64,000 nucleotides of DNA, taken from Phragmites australis (lineage: Eukaryota; Streptophyta; Magnoliopsida; Poales; Poaceae). Made by a program: the position numbers and the translations under genes. The notes under the pieces were generated by a model. It saw only the letters and a list, made by a program, of their open reading frames with translations, did no database searches and was not told where the DNA came from. The first letter of the stretch is position 1. Each line of letters opens with the position of its first letter. The DNA is taken from positions 26,827,501-26,891,500 of the forward strand of contig NC_084938.1 in NCBI RefSeq assembly GCF_958298935.1, given 5' to 3'. Of this stretch, positions 1 through 12,700 are shown piece by piece.

Positions 1-129
1 AGGGGATTGGGAATCGATGATCTTGGCATCTAGAAAAAATGCATATTAGGTAAATGGTTATTTAAACTCATAAATGAAAATATCATGTGACAACAAATAC
101 TCAGAAATAAATATTAAAAAACAAAATGA

Positions 130-1175
130 TTGGTGAGGTACAATGGAAACACAACTCACATTTTGGGTCGAGCCTTATGCAGGTGAAAGACCAATTCCTA
201 AGTTTAGGATCCTTTAATTTGAATAATTGAACTCAAATCAGATTTTGGTAGGATAAGTAGCTTGGTACATCCACACTTGCAGCTCAATATCTTTGTTCTA
301 TATTGTTCGAAAGAAACAAGCCACGGTGGCTGATGTCTTCAAATCTAATTATCTTAATGTGTCCGAGCACTTGTAGGGAACAATCTAATTAAATGGAATG
401 AGTTGGTTGCTAGAGTTGAGTTTGTGGAACTCAATGATCATAGCGTTTGCTTCAAGTACGTAGTCTTTACGTACGAGTGGACTATTCTAAGTTCAGACTA
501 TGTCTAGAGCTTTAACTAACCATGATGTCATCCAGGCAAATATTTCACGTGGAAATTAAAGCTTCTCCTAAAGATCAAGATTTTCCTATAATACTTATGC
601 AGATGAGTCATACTGACGAAGGATAATCTAGTAAAACGTAAATAGTTGGGTAGTGAATAATGTTGTTTTGCAATAAGAAGGAAACTATCCAATATTTATT
701 TTTTGATTGCCAACTTGCTAGATTTATTTGGAGATTAGTACAAGTAGGTTTCGGTCTGGAACCACCAAAATATGTTACCCAGTTGTTTGGAACTTGGTTG
801 CGTAATTATGATCCAAATATGAGATCACTGATTATGGTTGGGGCTAGTGTGTTCTTTGTTAGGATATGGTTAAGTAGAAGTGATATTATTTTTAAGGCAA
901 AAGCTCATTCCTATATGCTGGTTATCTTCTGGAGAATTCATTGATCCGCTTTTAGTATTTGCTACAAAAGAAGAAGGCGGCAAAGGAAAGATAACGTGGG
1001 CTTGCCGTACTTTGGAGACCGTCGTTATAAAGATTTTTGTGAGGTGGATATTTACTAATAGGATTTGTGTTTTTTTTATGTTTGATTCATGTTGAGACCT
1101 TTATAAGCTTGTGCCATTTGTAGGCCTTTTCTCCTTCCCGTTGAGCCTAAGGCTAAACTTTATAATAATATACGG
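130..1175 (+). mobile_element. Degenerate LINE (non-LTR retrotransposon) 3' remnant with zf-RVT domain
   Basis: Translation of several + frames gives the end of a plant LINE ORF2. Around 290-360 there is a YNIVRKKQATVADVF-like stretch, around 380-460 a WNELVARVEF-like stretch, at 660-944 the reverse-transcriptase zinc-binding (zf-RVT) module (LFCNKKETIQYLFFDCQLAR, then FIWR), and at about 1000-1050 the ACRTLETVVIKIF tail. These pieces follow the usual order of plant LINE ORF2 C-termini but sit in different frames with stops between them, so the copy is dead. An A-rich tract near 1218 may be the old poly-A tail. The reverse-transcriptase core itself is not in the window. The left limit is only where similarity becomes recognisable. 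Confidence 0.72.
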
Positions 1176-3029
1176 TTTAATACATTGCGTCGAGACCGGA
1201 ATAAAATTATTCATTCATCTAAAAAAAGCCTAGTCGACCTTGAGCCAGCTTTGCTGCACATGAATGGTACACTGTGCCAAAGTCATTCGTCGACCATTCA
1301 TGTCATGCATGCACGTATACACTGCTCTTGCGTAAATTCTACTAGTACAGCGGTACAGCACTGCGTACGTATACTCTTACCCACCAGCCGCCGCCACCAT
1401 CAGGACCAGGAACAGCAGCGTTTCGCTTCCTCTGCTTCACAACGTTGAGTGGGAGTGAAGCCCACACTTAACGAGTTCTACCGATGTGCTCCTAGACATC
1501 ACATCGGACGACGGAGTGGTCGCAGAGTTGCAGTGGGTGGTCTGGCGGATACTGAGCTGCTCGTGCCGACAGGAGGTCGACGACGACAAGGATGAGGATC
1601 GGAGGACAGCAAGGGCAGACATGGCCGCCGGGCCCCGCCACTCCCCACACTGACTGTGCAGACCGAGCGCGATGCAGGCGCAGCAAGTCCGTCGCCGGCC
1701 GGATCGAGGCAGCGGCCGCAGCGTAGGTTCGTTCGTTCGTTCGTTCATGCTGACACGCAAAAGGTCCGATCAAATCTGTCATGTGATTGATTGCACCTCG
1801 ACTCGATCGATCGATGGACATGCATGCGTGGAAAGGACCTTCTTTTATCCGTCGAAGAAAAGAGTGGGACGAAGAAACCTGCAGAATGGCAAAACCGCAA
1901 AAGCATTTGACTTTTCTTTGGCGTTCGTCTAACCCTGATCGTTCGACTTGAGATCACTTGGACTGGACTAGCTTCTACCAGACTCCGTAACACTCGAATT
2001 TCCTGCAAAGAAAGCAGATCCGTGCATGGTACTGTAGCAAGCTAGCAACTACTTAGAGTTGGCTGGCCACGAGTTAAGTTTTTGATTCCCAAGAATCTAG
2101 CTCGTTCGCTTGTTCTTGGTGGACTCTCTCGTAATTGATCATTGTGTTCTCCTACAGGTTACAAGTACAGGCTTTGTGTTCTAACGTACGTATATACGTA
2201 CATCCTATACAGTAGTGATACCTTTTAATTTTCTCTTGGCGATTCCAGTTTGCAACACGCCAACGCGTATCTATCTCGCCCAACACCCCCACCCACGTTC
2301 TGTTCCTTGTCTTTTATCCGGAATCAGGGACGCAAACAGGCCGTCGACCTACCGGGAGGCCCCGGCGCCGGCGTGGTCGACGGATCGGAACAGTGCCACA
2401 ACACGCCCATGCATGCATGCAGCGCACGGCAAGACCGAACCAGCAGTCGCATGCAGCTCGGCTGCTTGCTCCGCCCGGACCCCGGCCGGCGCCGCTCGCC
2501 ACAGAGGCACAGGCACAGCTCGGCCCAGCGCCAGGTATACGTGCCGAGTGAGTGCGCGCGTGTGGGGGCCGGCGCCGGCGCCGGCGCGTGGTCGATCGGC
2601 TCCCCGTCACGCGTGTGTCCAATCGACCGCGGGGGCGTCGCGCGGATCGGACGGCCGCGGACGCTTGTCCCCCCGCGCGGGACCACTCTGTTAGAATCTA
2701 ATTGCCTAAACAGCCACTGATCATTAACCTAACGAACTAAACACCGAAAAACTTTAGACAGCGGAAATCATTAATCTTGATTAGGAGAAGAGCCATTAGA
2801 TTGATCATGACGGGTCGGTGAAGAACAGCGACAGTGTACATTCTTCTCAGTCGATGTCGTTGCCGTTGTTGTTGTGAGCCTCGGAGTCATAGCAGATCGC
2901 CGGAGTCATTGTCCGGTGAGGGTCAAAAGCCTTCGGCCACCTTGGCGCTAACCTATTGATCGGGATTGCCAGGGCTCAATAAGCACAGGTATCGAGAGAA
3001 CGATACCCAGGCCGCCAGCTCCCCTTTAA
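1176..3029. other. Intergenic DNA upstream of the SEP3-like gene, no gene seen
   Basis: No reading frame here resembles a protein family. A GTTC tetranucleotide microsatellite lies at 1728-1747. The block at about 2330-2690 is strongly GC-rich, includes a GGCGCC-type run near 2568-2590, and is open in several frames on both strands, which is a composition effect. The remainder is unremarkable. Confidence 0.5.
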
Positions 3030-3115
3030 TACTACCTCCATTCCATATTATACTACGTGTAAAATTTTCTTTATCGTTCCACCAAAATTTGGTATATTAC
3101 AAAATAGAGATAGTA
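3030..3115. mobile_element. Short Stowaway-like MITE
   Basis: Begins with TACTACCTCCATTCC, close to the common Stowaway terminus (TACTCCCTCCGTTCC), and ends in a degenerate inverse (AGAGATAGTA), with TA at both borders. It is about 86 bp with an AT-rich centre. Family-level similarity is clear at the left end and weak at the right. Confidence 0.5.
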
Positions 3116-3563
3116 TATTGTTAGTGGGGCAAACAAACACGTGACTCACCGGTAAGACCCGAGGACGCGTCTTCGCCGGATCGGCTAATCTGCGGCGGTG
3201 CACAGTGAAGCTGGTCGGACACGCCGAGCAGCTGTGCGAGACTACTGTGAGTGGTAAAGGACGGCATGTGCGCGCCAGTAGTGTGTGGAGCCCACCAAAG
3301 ACTGCGTGGGTAAAAGATAGCAGCGGCGCATGCAGAGCGGAGGGGAAAGAGGTAGGCGGAGACGCGACGGGACACATTCCTAGCTTTCCGCAAACGAGCT
3401 ACGGTGCTGGGAGCCTAGGGTTTCCCCGCCATTTATGCTTTGCCGGAAACGGCAACCTGAGGCGCGCCCACTGGCTCCTTCCCTGAGCTCCATCCATCAG
3501 CTTAGCTAGCCCCACCATCGATCTCCACCTAGCTCTCTCTAGCATCATCGCACTCTCCTCTCG

Positions 3564-3571
3564 CTATTTAA
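3564..3571 (+). promoter_or_regulatory. Candidate TATA box of the SEP3-like gene
   Basis: CTATTTAA lies about 185 bp before the start codon, followed by a CT-rich leader with a (TGC)5 run at 3631-3645 and a GAGGT pentanucleotide run at about 3663-3688. Inferred from position and composition only. Confidence 0.45.
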
Positions 3572-3750
3572 TCCCGCCTCCTCCTCCTCTTTCCTCTCGC
3601 TCCCGTGTTAAGTTTCTCTTTGCCTTTTTCTGCTGCTGCTGCTGCTTGGTGTGGTGGCGACTAGTGAGGTGAGGTGAGGTGAGGTGAGGAGAGCTGGCGG
3701 AGGCGGCGGAGGGTGAGGTGGGGAAGAAGGGGAAGGCTGCGGCGGGGGCG

Positions 3751-6700
3751 ATGGGGAGGGGGCGGGTGGAGCTGAAGCGGATCGAGAACAAGATCAACCG
3801 GCAGGTGACCTTCGCCAAGCGCCGCAACGGACTGCTCAAGAAGGCGTACGAGCTCTCCGTGCTCTGCGACGCCGAGGTCGCGCTCATCATCTTCTCCAAC
3901 CGCGGCAAGCTCTACGAGTTCTGCAGCACGCAGAGGTACGCAAGTAGTTTACTTTCGAATCGCATACTCGCGCCCAGTGGGTCTGGGCCGGCCAAGTGTG
4001 GACGGATCTCGCCAGATCCGCCTGGCCCGGCCATGGAATATCGTGGGATCGAGCATGGCGCGCAGTTTACTTTCGAGGTGCCACCCGCAAGTAGCGATTT
4101 TTTTGGGACCGTGGACGCAACTCACGCATGCAAGCTTGCTCGGATTGGAGCTAGGGGGTGGGTTTTCATGGCTTCCGGACACGGGATCTGGCTAATACCC
4201 TGGGTTTAGGGTTTTGCTTTCCGGTCCGTTTGGTCGATCGATCCTTGCTCTAACTTGCCGGCTTGGGGCCTCAAGCCCTCAACTGATCCGTGGGTCTTAC
4301 GAAGGGCCTTAACTGATCCGTCCGTCTTAGGAGTGTAGTGGTGTGTGGGTGTCTTAAGTTCGCATCGTTCAAGTTAATGATCCATGGTAATTAACAAATA
4401 GATCTAGCCGTCGGCATCAGCGTCGGCGTCGGTGTGTCGACATTTTTCTCTCGTCCTCCTTCTACAACGAGCTCGTCCAAGCCTTCTTGTCCTCAGTGGC
4501 TCATCGATGAACTCGTCCCACACCTCATCGTCCGACAAGGAGGATCTTGGCTGGCGAGGTCTCCTCCTTTTCCCTGAACGAGGATGCGGGTGTGGGAGAC
4601 GTCCTTAAAGAAAGCAGTGGAGGCAACGGTGGATCCATGTGGATTGCACGTGGGAGGTGGAGGTGGCCGACGGTGAGCGAGAGAGAGATCGAGAGCGAGA
4701 GAGAGCTTGAGAGCGAGCGGAGGATCGCTCACATTTAAAGTTGCGCATATGAAGCCTGACAGTCGCAGACGTGAAGGCGTACGAATTTTCAAGATCACTG
4801 TTGGTTATTGTTTGCACGTCTTTTGATAAGCTAATATCACTGTTGGTTAGTAATACGAATCGATAGTGATGCATCAATACTAATTTTTTAGATACAATCG
4901 GCAGTGATAATTTGAATATCACTGATTCTTGTTACTAACTGGTGGAGTTAGTCGTTATCACTGTCGGTTCTTACTGGCTCATCTTTTTATATGCGGCTAA
5001 AGCTTGTTATCGCTATCGGTTATTTTTGAACCGGTAGTGAAGAGGGGACACAGATGACTTTTTTTGTGGTAGTGTAGTGAAGAACGAGCACGGATGACTC
5101 TTCCTGCTGTAGTGTTTCAGGAAGCAAAAGGTCATGTACTTTGTCAAGAAATAGTGAAAACCTTCGTTTTAGTGTAACCTCGTAAGCTCCTATCGTTGTC
5201 ATCGCCATAGTATCGTTTGCCTCAACTCTTTTTTGACTAAGCTTGCTAGCCATCCTTCTCTCATGCATAGACCATCATCGTCGCCTAGCCATTATCTCGC
5301 CAGGCATCCCTTTTATACAAACCTAGTATCTCATGCATATACCTTCTTCTCACTGTGTGTCTGCAGTCGTCTTTTAATTTATCGATCTGTGTTTTCTTTT
5401 TTTTTAGAAACTGCCCGTCTGATTTTTCATGCCTTTTCAACTTGCAGCATGCCGAAAACACTTGAAAAGTATCAAAAATGCAGCAGCCATGCAGGGCCTG
5501 AAACAGCTATACAAAATAGAGAAAATGAGGTAAAAATTTCCTTTCCCTGAATCTAGTTTATACAAAATGCGCATGAGTTTGTTCATAATTTTAACATATT
5601 TCTCATTAGTTGGCAGAAACTTTGAGCTTATCACATTAATTACTTTGCTGCTAAGAATTTGTGGAACTCTAGCAATCTAATAGTTTGACTTGTCATCTAC
5701 ATATGTGAATGATATACCACCCAGAAACGAAACCCATGCATAGATTATTACAGGAAAGGTTATTTAAAGATACCATTAAAAAAATCGAGTGCGATAAAAA
5801 CACCAAAATTTCATTTCTATAATAGATAAATATCAAAACTCTGAAGGCCAAATTTCTTCCTTTCCTATTGAATAGACTTGTGAGTAATTAGACAAACAAA
5901 CTAAGATTATGATCGACTACTCCAGCATATTTTCTTGTACTAGGATTTCATTACTTGTACATTTCATGTGAAATATCAAATATGTGAGACAGTAGAGTTT
6001 TAACATATATTTCATGACTTAAGCATGTGTTCCACAGCCATAAAGTCTCACTAGCTATATGGTTTTTACATTCAGAATTACATGTCCTAGCCAAAAATCA
6101 TGTATTTCATCTTAAAAAATAGAAGGAAAAAACAATATAATAAGATGAGTGGACATACTATCAGTGTGACAGAAAAGTTTGGCAACGTATTAGATATGTG
6201 TTCCTTAATATACTTGGTGGTGTGCTAATAAGGTTGTACTCTGTGGTGTTTTCATGCATGCAAGAAAGTACAGGCATTTGCGCCCCCCCACCCCCCGCCC
6301 TAACTACATTGTAAACTGCATCTTCTTGTGAAAACCATGAGATTTACATGGCATATCATTGTTATCTATATATGTCTTTCCATAATACAGAGTGGTGAGC
6401 AATGTGTTCTGCCCATGATATTCTTTCATGATTTTTTCTTTCAGCAATTGAAAAGCAGCCGCAATGAGTACCTCAAACTGAAGGCACGTGTTGAAAACTT
6501 ACAGCGAACTCAAAGGCGAGTTCTATTTCTCATAAGTTGAGATAATTCATTTTTTTTGTACACAATAAAAGAAATCAAGAGCAATTTCAAATGAAAAAGT
6601 GCTTTCTTATGGGAAAACATGCCTGAAAGGACTAAATTCAGCATTTCTTTGAACCTTACCTGTGTGTTTGTGTGGTTTAGAAAACTTTAAGTAGAAACCT

Positions 6701-9700
6701 TTCTGAGCATCTTTTATTTGTTCATCTCAATCAACAAATTGATGAAATAGAAGATTAAAAAGCTCGAAGAGTGTTATTTTTTTTTAATATGAATATCTCT
6801 GCTATATATGTCTTTCCATAATACAGAGTGGTGAGCAATATGTTCTGCCCATGATATTCTTTCATGATTTTATTTGTTCATCTCAAATAATGCAGAGATA
6901 GAAGATTAAAAAGCTCGAAGAGTGTTATTTTTTTTTCAATATGACTATCTTCTCAAATACACGACTCAAACTTAACATTCCTCTGAAATCTTTCTTGTGA
7001 AACCATATTCTTAGCTCCGCAATATAACAACAATTAATTAAAGAGATGAAATGTGCTAGATTCTGAAACTAACAGTTCTGTAGGCGAGTGACCTATAACT
7101 TGATTCTACCACTCAATATTCGGCTAGTGCATGTCATCTACTTGAATGACACAAAATGGTGACTGTAATTAGGCCAAATGAAAATGAGGATTTCTAATAA
7201 TGTTTGGATACGTAACATTTCAAGTTTGCAGTGTATCTTTTCAGAGAGGCAAAAGGCTGACTTTAGTTCAATGCATTTCTTCAGTGTAATAAAAAAAGTA
7301 AAATGATAATTTCACATTTTCTTATCCACTTAAGATTTTCCATCTTCTATGGACAATCACAGGAATTTGCTCGGTGAAGATCTTGATTCATTAGGAATAA
7401 AGGAGCTCGAGCACCTCGAGAAGCAACTTGATTCATCCTTGAAGCACATAAGATCTACAAGGGTACTGGAAAACGCTGATATTATAAACGACTTTCCTGT
7501 TTTAAGTGGAATGTTTAACTCGCCTTTTTTTTGTGAAGTATGCAGCACTAAGTTTGCATATGGCATTCATATCTCATTTTCTTAAATGGTGTCCTTCTCA
7601 GCTTCTCAGCTAAGCATAGCTCTCATGGATATATGAAAATTTGGGGCATAAAACTTATAAATATTACACATGTAGCATGTTTAGGGCATATGTTCTGACC
7701 AAATTTTATTCATCTTGTAGACACAGCACATGGTTGACCAACTGACAGAACTTCAGAGAAGGGTATATGCTCTCAACAATGTAACAAAATAAATTTAAAA
7801 ACTTCCCTTAATCAGCGAATAACTCCAATGTTTTAATTTCCAGGAACAAATGTTTTCTGAAGCAAATAAGTGTCTCCGAAGAAAAGTAAGTTGTAAAATT
7901 TAATTGTATCATATGCGAAAAATATATGTAGGATTTAATTGATCCAGGGAATAAATAAGGGCCAATGACCGGATTTACCGGTAAACACTAGTAGCACCTA
8001 AAAAATAACCAAAATAACAGGATGGCTAAAAGCTTTTGCAACGTTTTTATGTTTTTCTATAAAAATATATGTCGGGGCACAAAACGTGCCCCAGACAGAG
8101 CGCGGCGAGAACCTCCCCCAACCTGGTGTGGAGCTGTAAACATGGTTGCGACTCTGACAAATGCAACCACAACCGTGTTCTGAGCCTCCGAAGCGCACCA
8201 GAGCTTGGCCACTGGAGCCTGGCACCCTTATGCCTATCCCTTCAGAACAGGGACAACCCACAATCGGAGGCATGTTCGGAGCATGGCCTACGGGCCTCGG
8301 TAGTGGTTGTGGCCATCGCGGGCCCTGCTGCGGAGGTGGGACGGAGCCTACCTTCGGCATGAGGAGGTGGCTTGAGCCGCGGAGGGGGCCTTCGCCAATG
8401 CAGCGGAGGTGAGATGGAGCCTTCCTCCGGCTACGGTGCGAAAGTGCATGGTTGCGGTGCTATTCACAAATGTACTCAGACGAGGTCGAAGGCACTGCAT
8501 ATGATCAGTGCAACAAAAACACTTTGTATTTCTTATAGCCTTGTCCTTGCTAGCAGAGGCTTGCAATAATGTCGCAAATGCGGCATCTACCTTTGCACCA
8601 ATGGCTTGCTTTTGACCATGCACTTGCTACAGAAAACTTGACAGGCCTTTTTCCATGCCCCCAACTCAGGGCATGCAAGAAGGTGCACAACAGCTCCTAT
8701 GCATGCCCATGCCCTGCCATGTCGTGCATATACACGCCAGAGTCTAAGCATGCCAACCCACACAAAGTGTTCTGACAGGAGGACAGGGCAAGGCACACCG
8801 TGCATCCATGTGAATGATGCTCTATGCATGGTTAGTGTAGCAGCAAGTATGTGCTAGCAATAAATATATCATCAGTACTAGCTTCCAATGTAGCCATGCT
8901 GCATGACCGATCTATCGACACAGAGATGAAAAACTTGACAAGACATAACAAGCTAATGACACCACACTGTGATGAGCATGGTACACTAAGGTAATAAATA
9001 TATTGACATACCTACAGTGTACATGCTGCTATAAACACGACGGACTTTCTTGACCGTGCCCATAGCTCACGGGTCCCCAAAAGTTTAGCCTTGCCTATTA
9101 AAAATAAAACTAGCTGGTACCTAGTACTACGCTCTCAGACTCTTCAAGCGACGTAAAGCGACGAGTGCTACAACATTTTGCCTCCCGTGCTTGAGCTGCT
9201 ACCCTATGATGTATGTTGCAACCTACTGCAGGCTAGGATAGGGAGCAACCAATATGTCTAGCTATTTTGTTTTATTTTATTGGCATATGGAAGCATGTTA
9301 TTTACCATCGAGCACCTCCCAGATAGCTTCACGCGGACCAACGAGCCTGCAAGCAAGCACGACTGCGGGCTCCTCGTGGTGAGGCCTCAGCGGACCGCCC
9401 TGCCCGCGCGTGAGGTAGTGAGACGGCGGCCTCCCACTCATGGAGCCACACGATGGTAGGCAGTTGTGGGCATGCGGGGCATGTCGACGGCCAATGATGT
9501 GGTCACCGACGAGCCAACATGTGTAGAGCCACGTGACAGCAGCTTCCCATTGCGTGACTAATGGTCCATTTTGAATAAAAACTTCAGATGTTCATGCTCT
9601 CGTCTCACAGCATGCTCTAGCCTCCCTTCCTTGTGCGACTTTTGTGCGCAAATCCCCACGGGTGGCGTCATCTGTTGGCCCCGGGCGGAGCATGGTGAGA

Positions 9701-12700
9701 GGGGGTGGCTCAAGCTTGGAGATGGCTAGTGAGCCAGGAGGAAAGGGAGAGAGAGAGGGAGGGAGAGAGATTGTGAAAAAATGAATGAATTAATTGTGCC
9801 CCCCACTATACGCCCATTGGGACTCATTTTGTAGAAAGAACGGGTAGAAAAAACTACCATCCTGTCCCTAAGGTTATGTTACAATCATGTATATGTGAGG
9901 CTATTTTTGGTCATTTGCTTCTCTGACATGGCTATATCAATTTGGGAATTATATTCGCTATAGTATGCCATCGTACATCATCGGGGTATCCATGGATGGG
10001 CCATTTTTCCCAATAGCACCCCTCATCCGCTGGCTTCGAGGTCCTAAGGAGCAAGTGGATGCATAGAGAACTAGCTCCAGCTCTGCCTTTGGGTCAGGAT
10101 ATCCTGAACTGCTTCTTGTCCTTGCAGATCGTCTTAGTAGTGGTTGCAAATGGCGGCGACGAGGCTTGACGGAACCGGTGTGGTCTAGAGACCGCGACGG
10201 TTGCTAGAGGCGAAGTCGATGTCGGAGCTGAGGGGTGGCATGGCGAAGTGACCACCTCAGCAGTTGCTAGAGGTGGAGCCGATGACGGAGCCAGAGGTAG
10301 TGTCGATGTTAGAACCGAGGGGTGGTGAGGCTTGATGAAGCCGGTGTAGTTCGAAGCCCCATGGCTCTGGCTGGAGGCAGAGTCGATGTTGGAGCCAAAT
10401 GCAGAGTCGATGTCAGAATTGAGGGGCGGTGAGGCTCGACGGAGCCGGTGTGGCCCATAGCCCAGCGGCTCTAGCCGGAGGCCAAGTCTAGGTTGGAGCC
10501 GAAGGGCGACAACGCTTGATGAAAGTAGTGTGGTTTGGAGCTCCGCGGCTTTGGCCAGAGGCGGAGTCTATGTTGGAGCCCAAGGCAGAGTCAACATCGA
10601 ACTGAGGGATGGCGAGGCTCGATGTTGCCGGTGTGGCCTAGAGCTCAGCGACTCTGGTCGGAGACGGAGTCGATGTTGGAGCCGAAGGGCGGCGATGCTC
10701 GATGAAGCTCGTGTGGTCTGGAGCCCATGACTTTTGCCAGAGGTGGGGAGTTGACTTCAGAACCTAGGGGCGGCAAGGCTCGACGGAGCTGGCATGGCCC
10801 GGAGCCCCGTGGCTCTCGCCTAAGGCGGACTCGATGTTAGAGCCAAAGGGCGGTGACACTTGACTAAGCCGGTGTGGTCTAGAGCCCTCAGTTTCTGTCA
10901 GAGGTGGAGTTGTCATTGGAGGCGAAGGCGAAGTTGATTTTGGAGCCGAAGGCGGAGTTGACGCCTGAACCGAGGGGTGGCGAGGCTTGATGGACTTGGT
11001 GAGGCCCGGAGCCCCGCGACTCTGGTCGGGGGCAGAGTCGATGTTGGAGCCGAAGGGCGGCGATGCTCGACGGAGCCGGTGTGGTCCGGAGCCCGTAGCT
11101 TTTACAGGAGGCGGAGTTGTTGTTGGAGTCGAATGTGGAGTTGACATCGGAAAAGTGTGGCTGTGATGCTCCTGCTCGACGGAGACGGTGTGGTCTGGAG
11201 CCCCACGGCTTGGTCGGAGGCAGAGTCAACATTGGAGCTGAAGGGCGGTGACTCTCGATAAAGCCGTGCGGTTCTGAGCCCACGGCTTTTGCCAGAGGCA
11301 GAGTCGTCGTCAGAACCGAGGGGTGGCGAGGCTTGACAGAGTTGGTTTGGTCTGGAGCCCCGCGGCGGTGGCCAGAGGCGGAGTTGACTCCGAATCCAGG
11401 GGGCGACATGGCACCACGACCCCCTCGACGGTTGCTGGAGGTGGAATCGACATCGGAACCGAGGGGCAGCAGGCTCGACCGAGACGGTGTGGTTCAAAGC
11501 CCTGCGGCTCTGGCTGAAGGTGGAGTCGATGTTGAGGCTGAAGGGCGACGATGCTCAATGGAGCCAATGTGGTCTAGAGCCTCGCCGCTTTTGCCGGAGG
11601 CGGAGTCAACGTCAGAGTTGAAGGTGGAGTCGAAGTCATAGCCAAGGGGCGGCGTGGCGCCGTTACCCCCTCGACGGCCACGCAGTGAAGCGGCGGTCTT
11701 TTAGAATTTGAACCGTCATAGTAGAGATTTCGTAGGTGTGCGATTGATTTACTCATTTTCCTAAAAACTCTCTCTCTTTTCATTTCCTCCTGGGTCACTA
11801 GTCATCTCCAAGGTTGAGCCCCCAGCCCCCGTTAGGGGAGGTTCTCGCCACGCTCTATCCAGGGTATGTTTCGTGCCCCAACAATATATTTGTTGGAAGG
11901 TAGCAGCGCGTCTTCGAACGGAGACCGAAGATCGACTCATGTTGCCGAAGAGGAGGAGCAAAGCACGCGGTGAACCTCCGGCTAGTAGCTGAGAAGCCTT
12001 CGGCGGAGTCATGGGGTCAACTAAAGACCACGATTGGGTGTCGAGGCCCACTTAACTGCCTAGGGCAGAACTCTAATTATGTAAATACACTTGATTGTAC
12101 CATAATACCCCCGAATATTCCGGGAATGTAGCAGGTAAGGTGGTAAAAACTGTAAACCCCGCGTGGAGTGGTTGAGTACGGGATATAAATAGAGTCATAC
12201 TGTGCCCGAGACGGGCGGAATCAATTGAGACAATTTACCCCAAACATGTGTCACACCTTGAAGCCTTCGGCTTTCCCTATAAGTGAAGGTTCTCCTTGTT
12301 CGGGACATTAATTCCAATAGTTGGCGCCGATCGTGGGGACCGAACAGACTGAAGCCCTGCCACCCAAGAAGAAGACGAAGCCAACTGGTGCATCGGAGGC
12401 ATTGCCGGAACCTTCGGCTGCAACCGGGGCTTCGGTCGAAAGACCCCCTTCAGCGCTACCAAGGACGAGCAATGCTTCGGCCAGAGGAGCTTCGGGTGGG
12501 CATGAACAGCACTACGGTGTTGATGTTGCGCCACTAGGAAGCAATGAGGATAGGCACGAAGCGGCCACCCAGGAAAATGCGGCACCGGTGCGGGTCGCGG
12601 AAACAAGCGATCGCGCATGCTATGAGCCTTCGGCACAAGAAGGAGGGAAGGCGCGAGACGAAGAGTGGGAAGACCTGGATGACTTCGCAGAGTATGAAGA

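Noticed and set aside
2215..2720. Overlapping 100-160 codon frames on both strands upstream of SEP3
   Set aside because: GC-rich composition removes stops; no family resemblance, and the frames coexist on both strands.
3718..3750. Upstream extension of the SEP3-like protein (KKGKAAAGA)
   Set aside because: It would start at GTG; the family start MGRG is encoded by the ATG at 3751.
10764..11641. Ser/Pro-rich and other long frames on both strands
   Set aside because: They are translations of the degenerate minisatellite; the repeat period, not coding, keeps them open.
10150..11690. Repeat array as CRISPR or centromeric satellite
   Set aside because: Units are contiguous and diverged with no unique spacers, and the array is confined to a transposon in an intron of a plant gene.
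8070..11883. Assignment to Mutator, hAT, CACTA or Tourist
   Set aside because: Termini are TGTCGGGG...CCCCAACA and the duplication is 5 bp, which fits none of these (9, 8, 3 and 3 bp with different termini).
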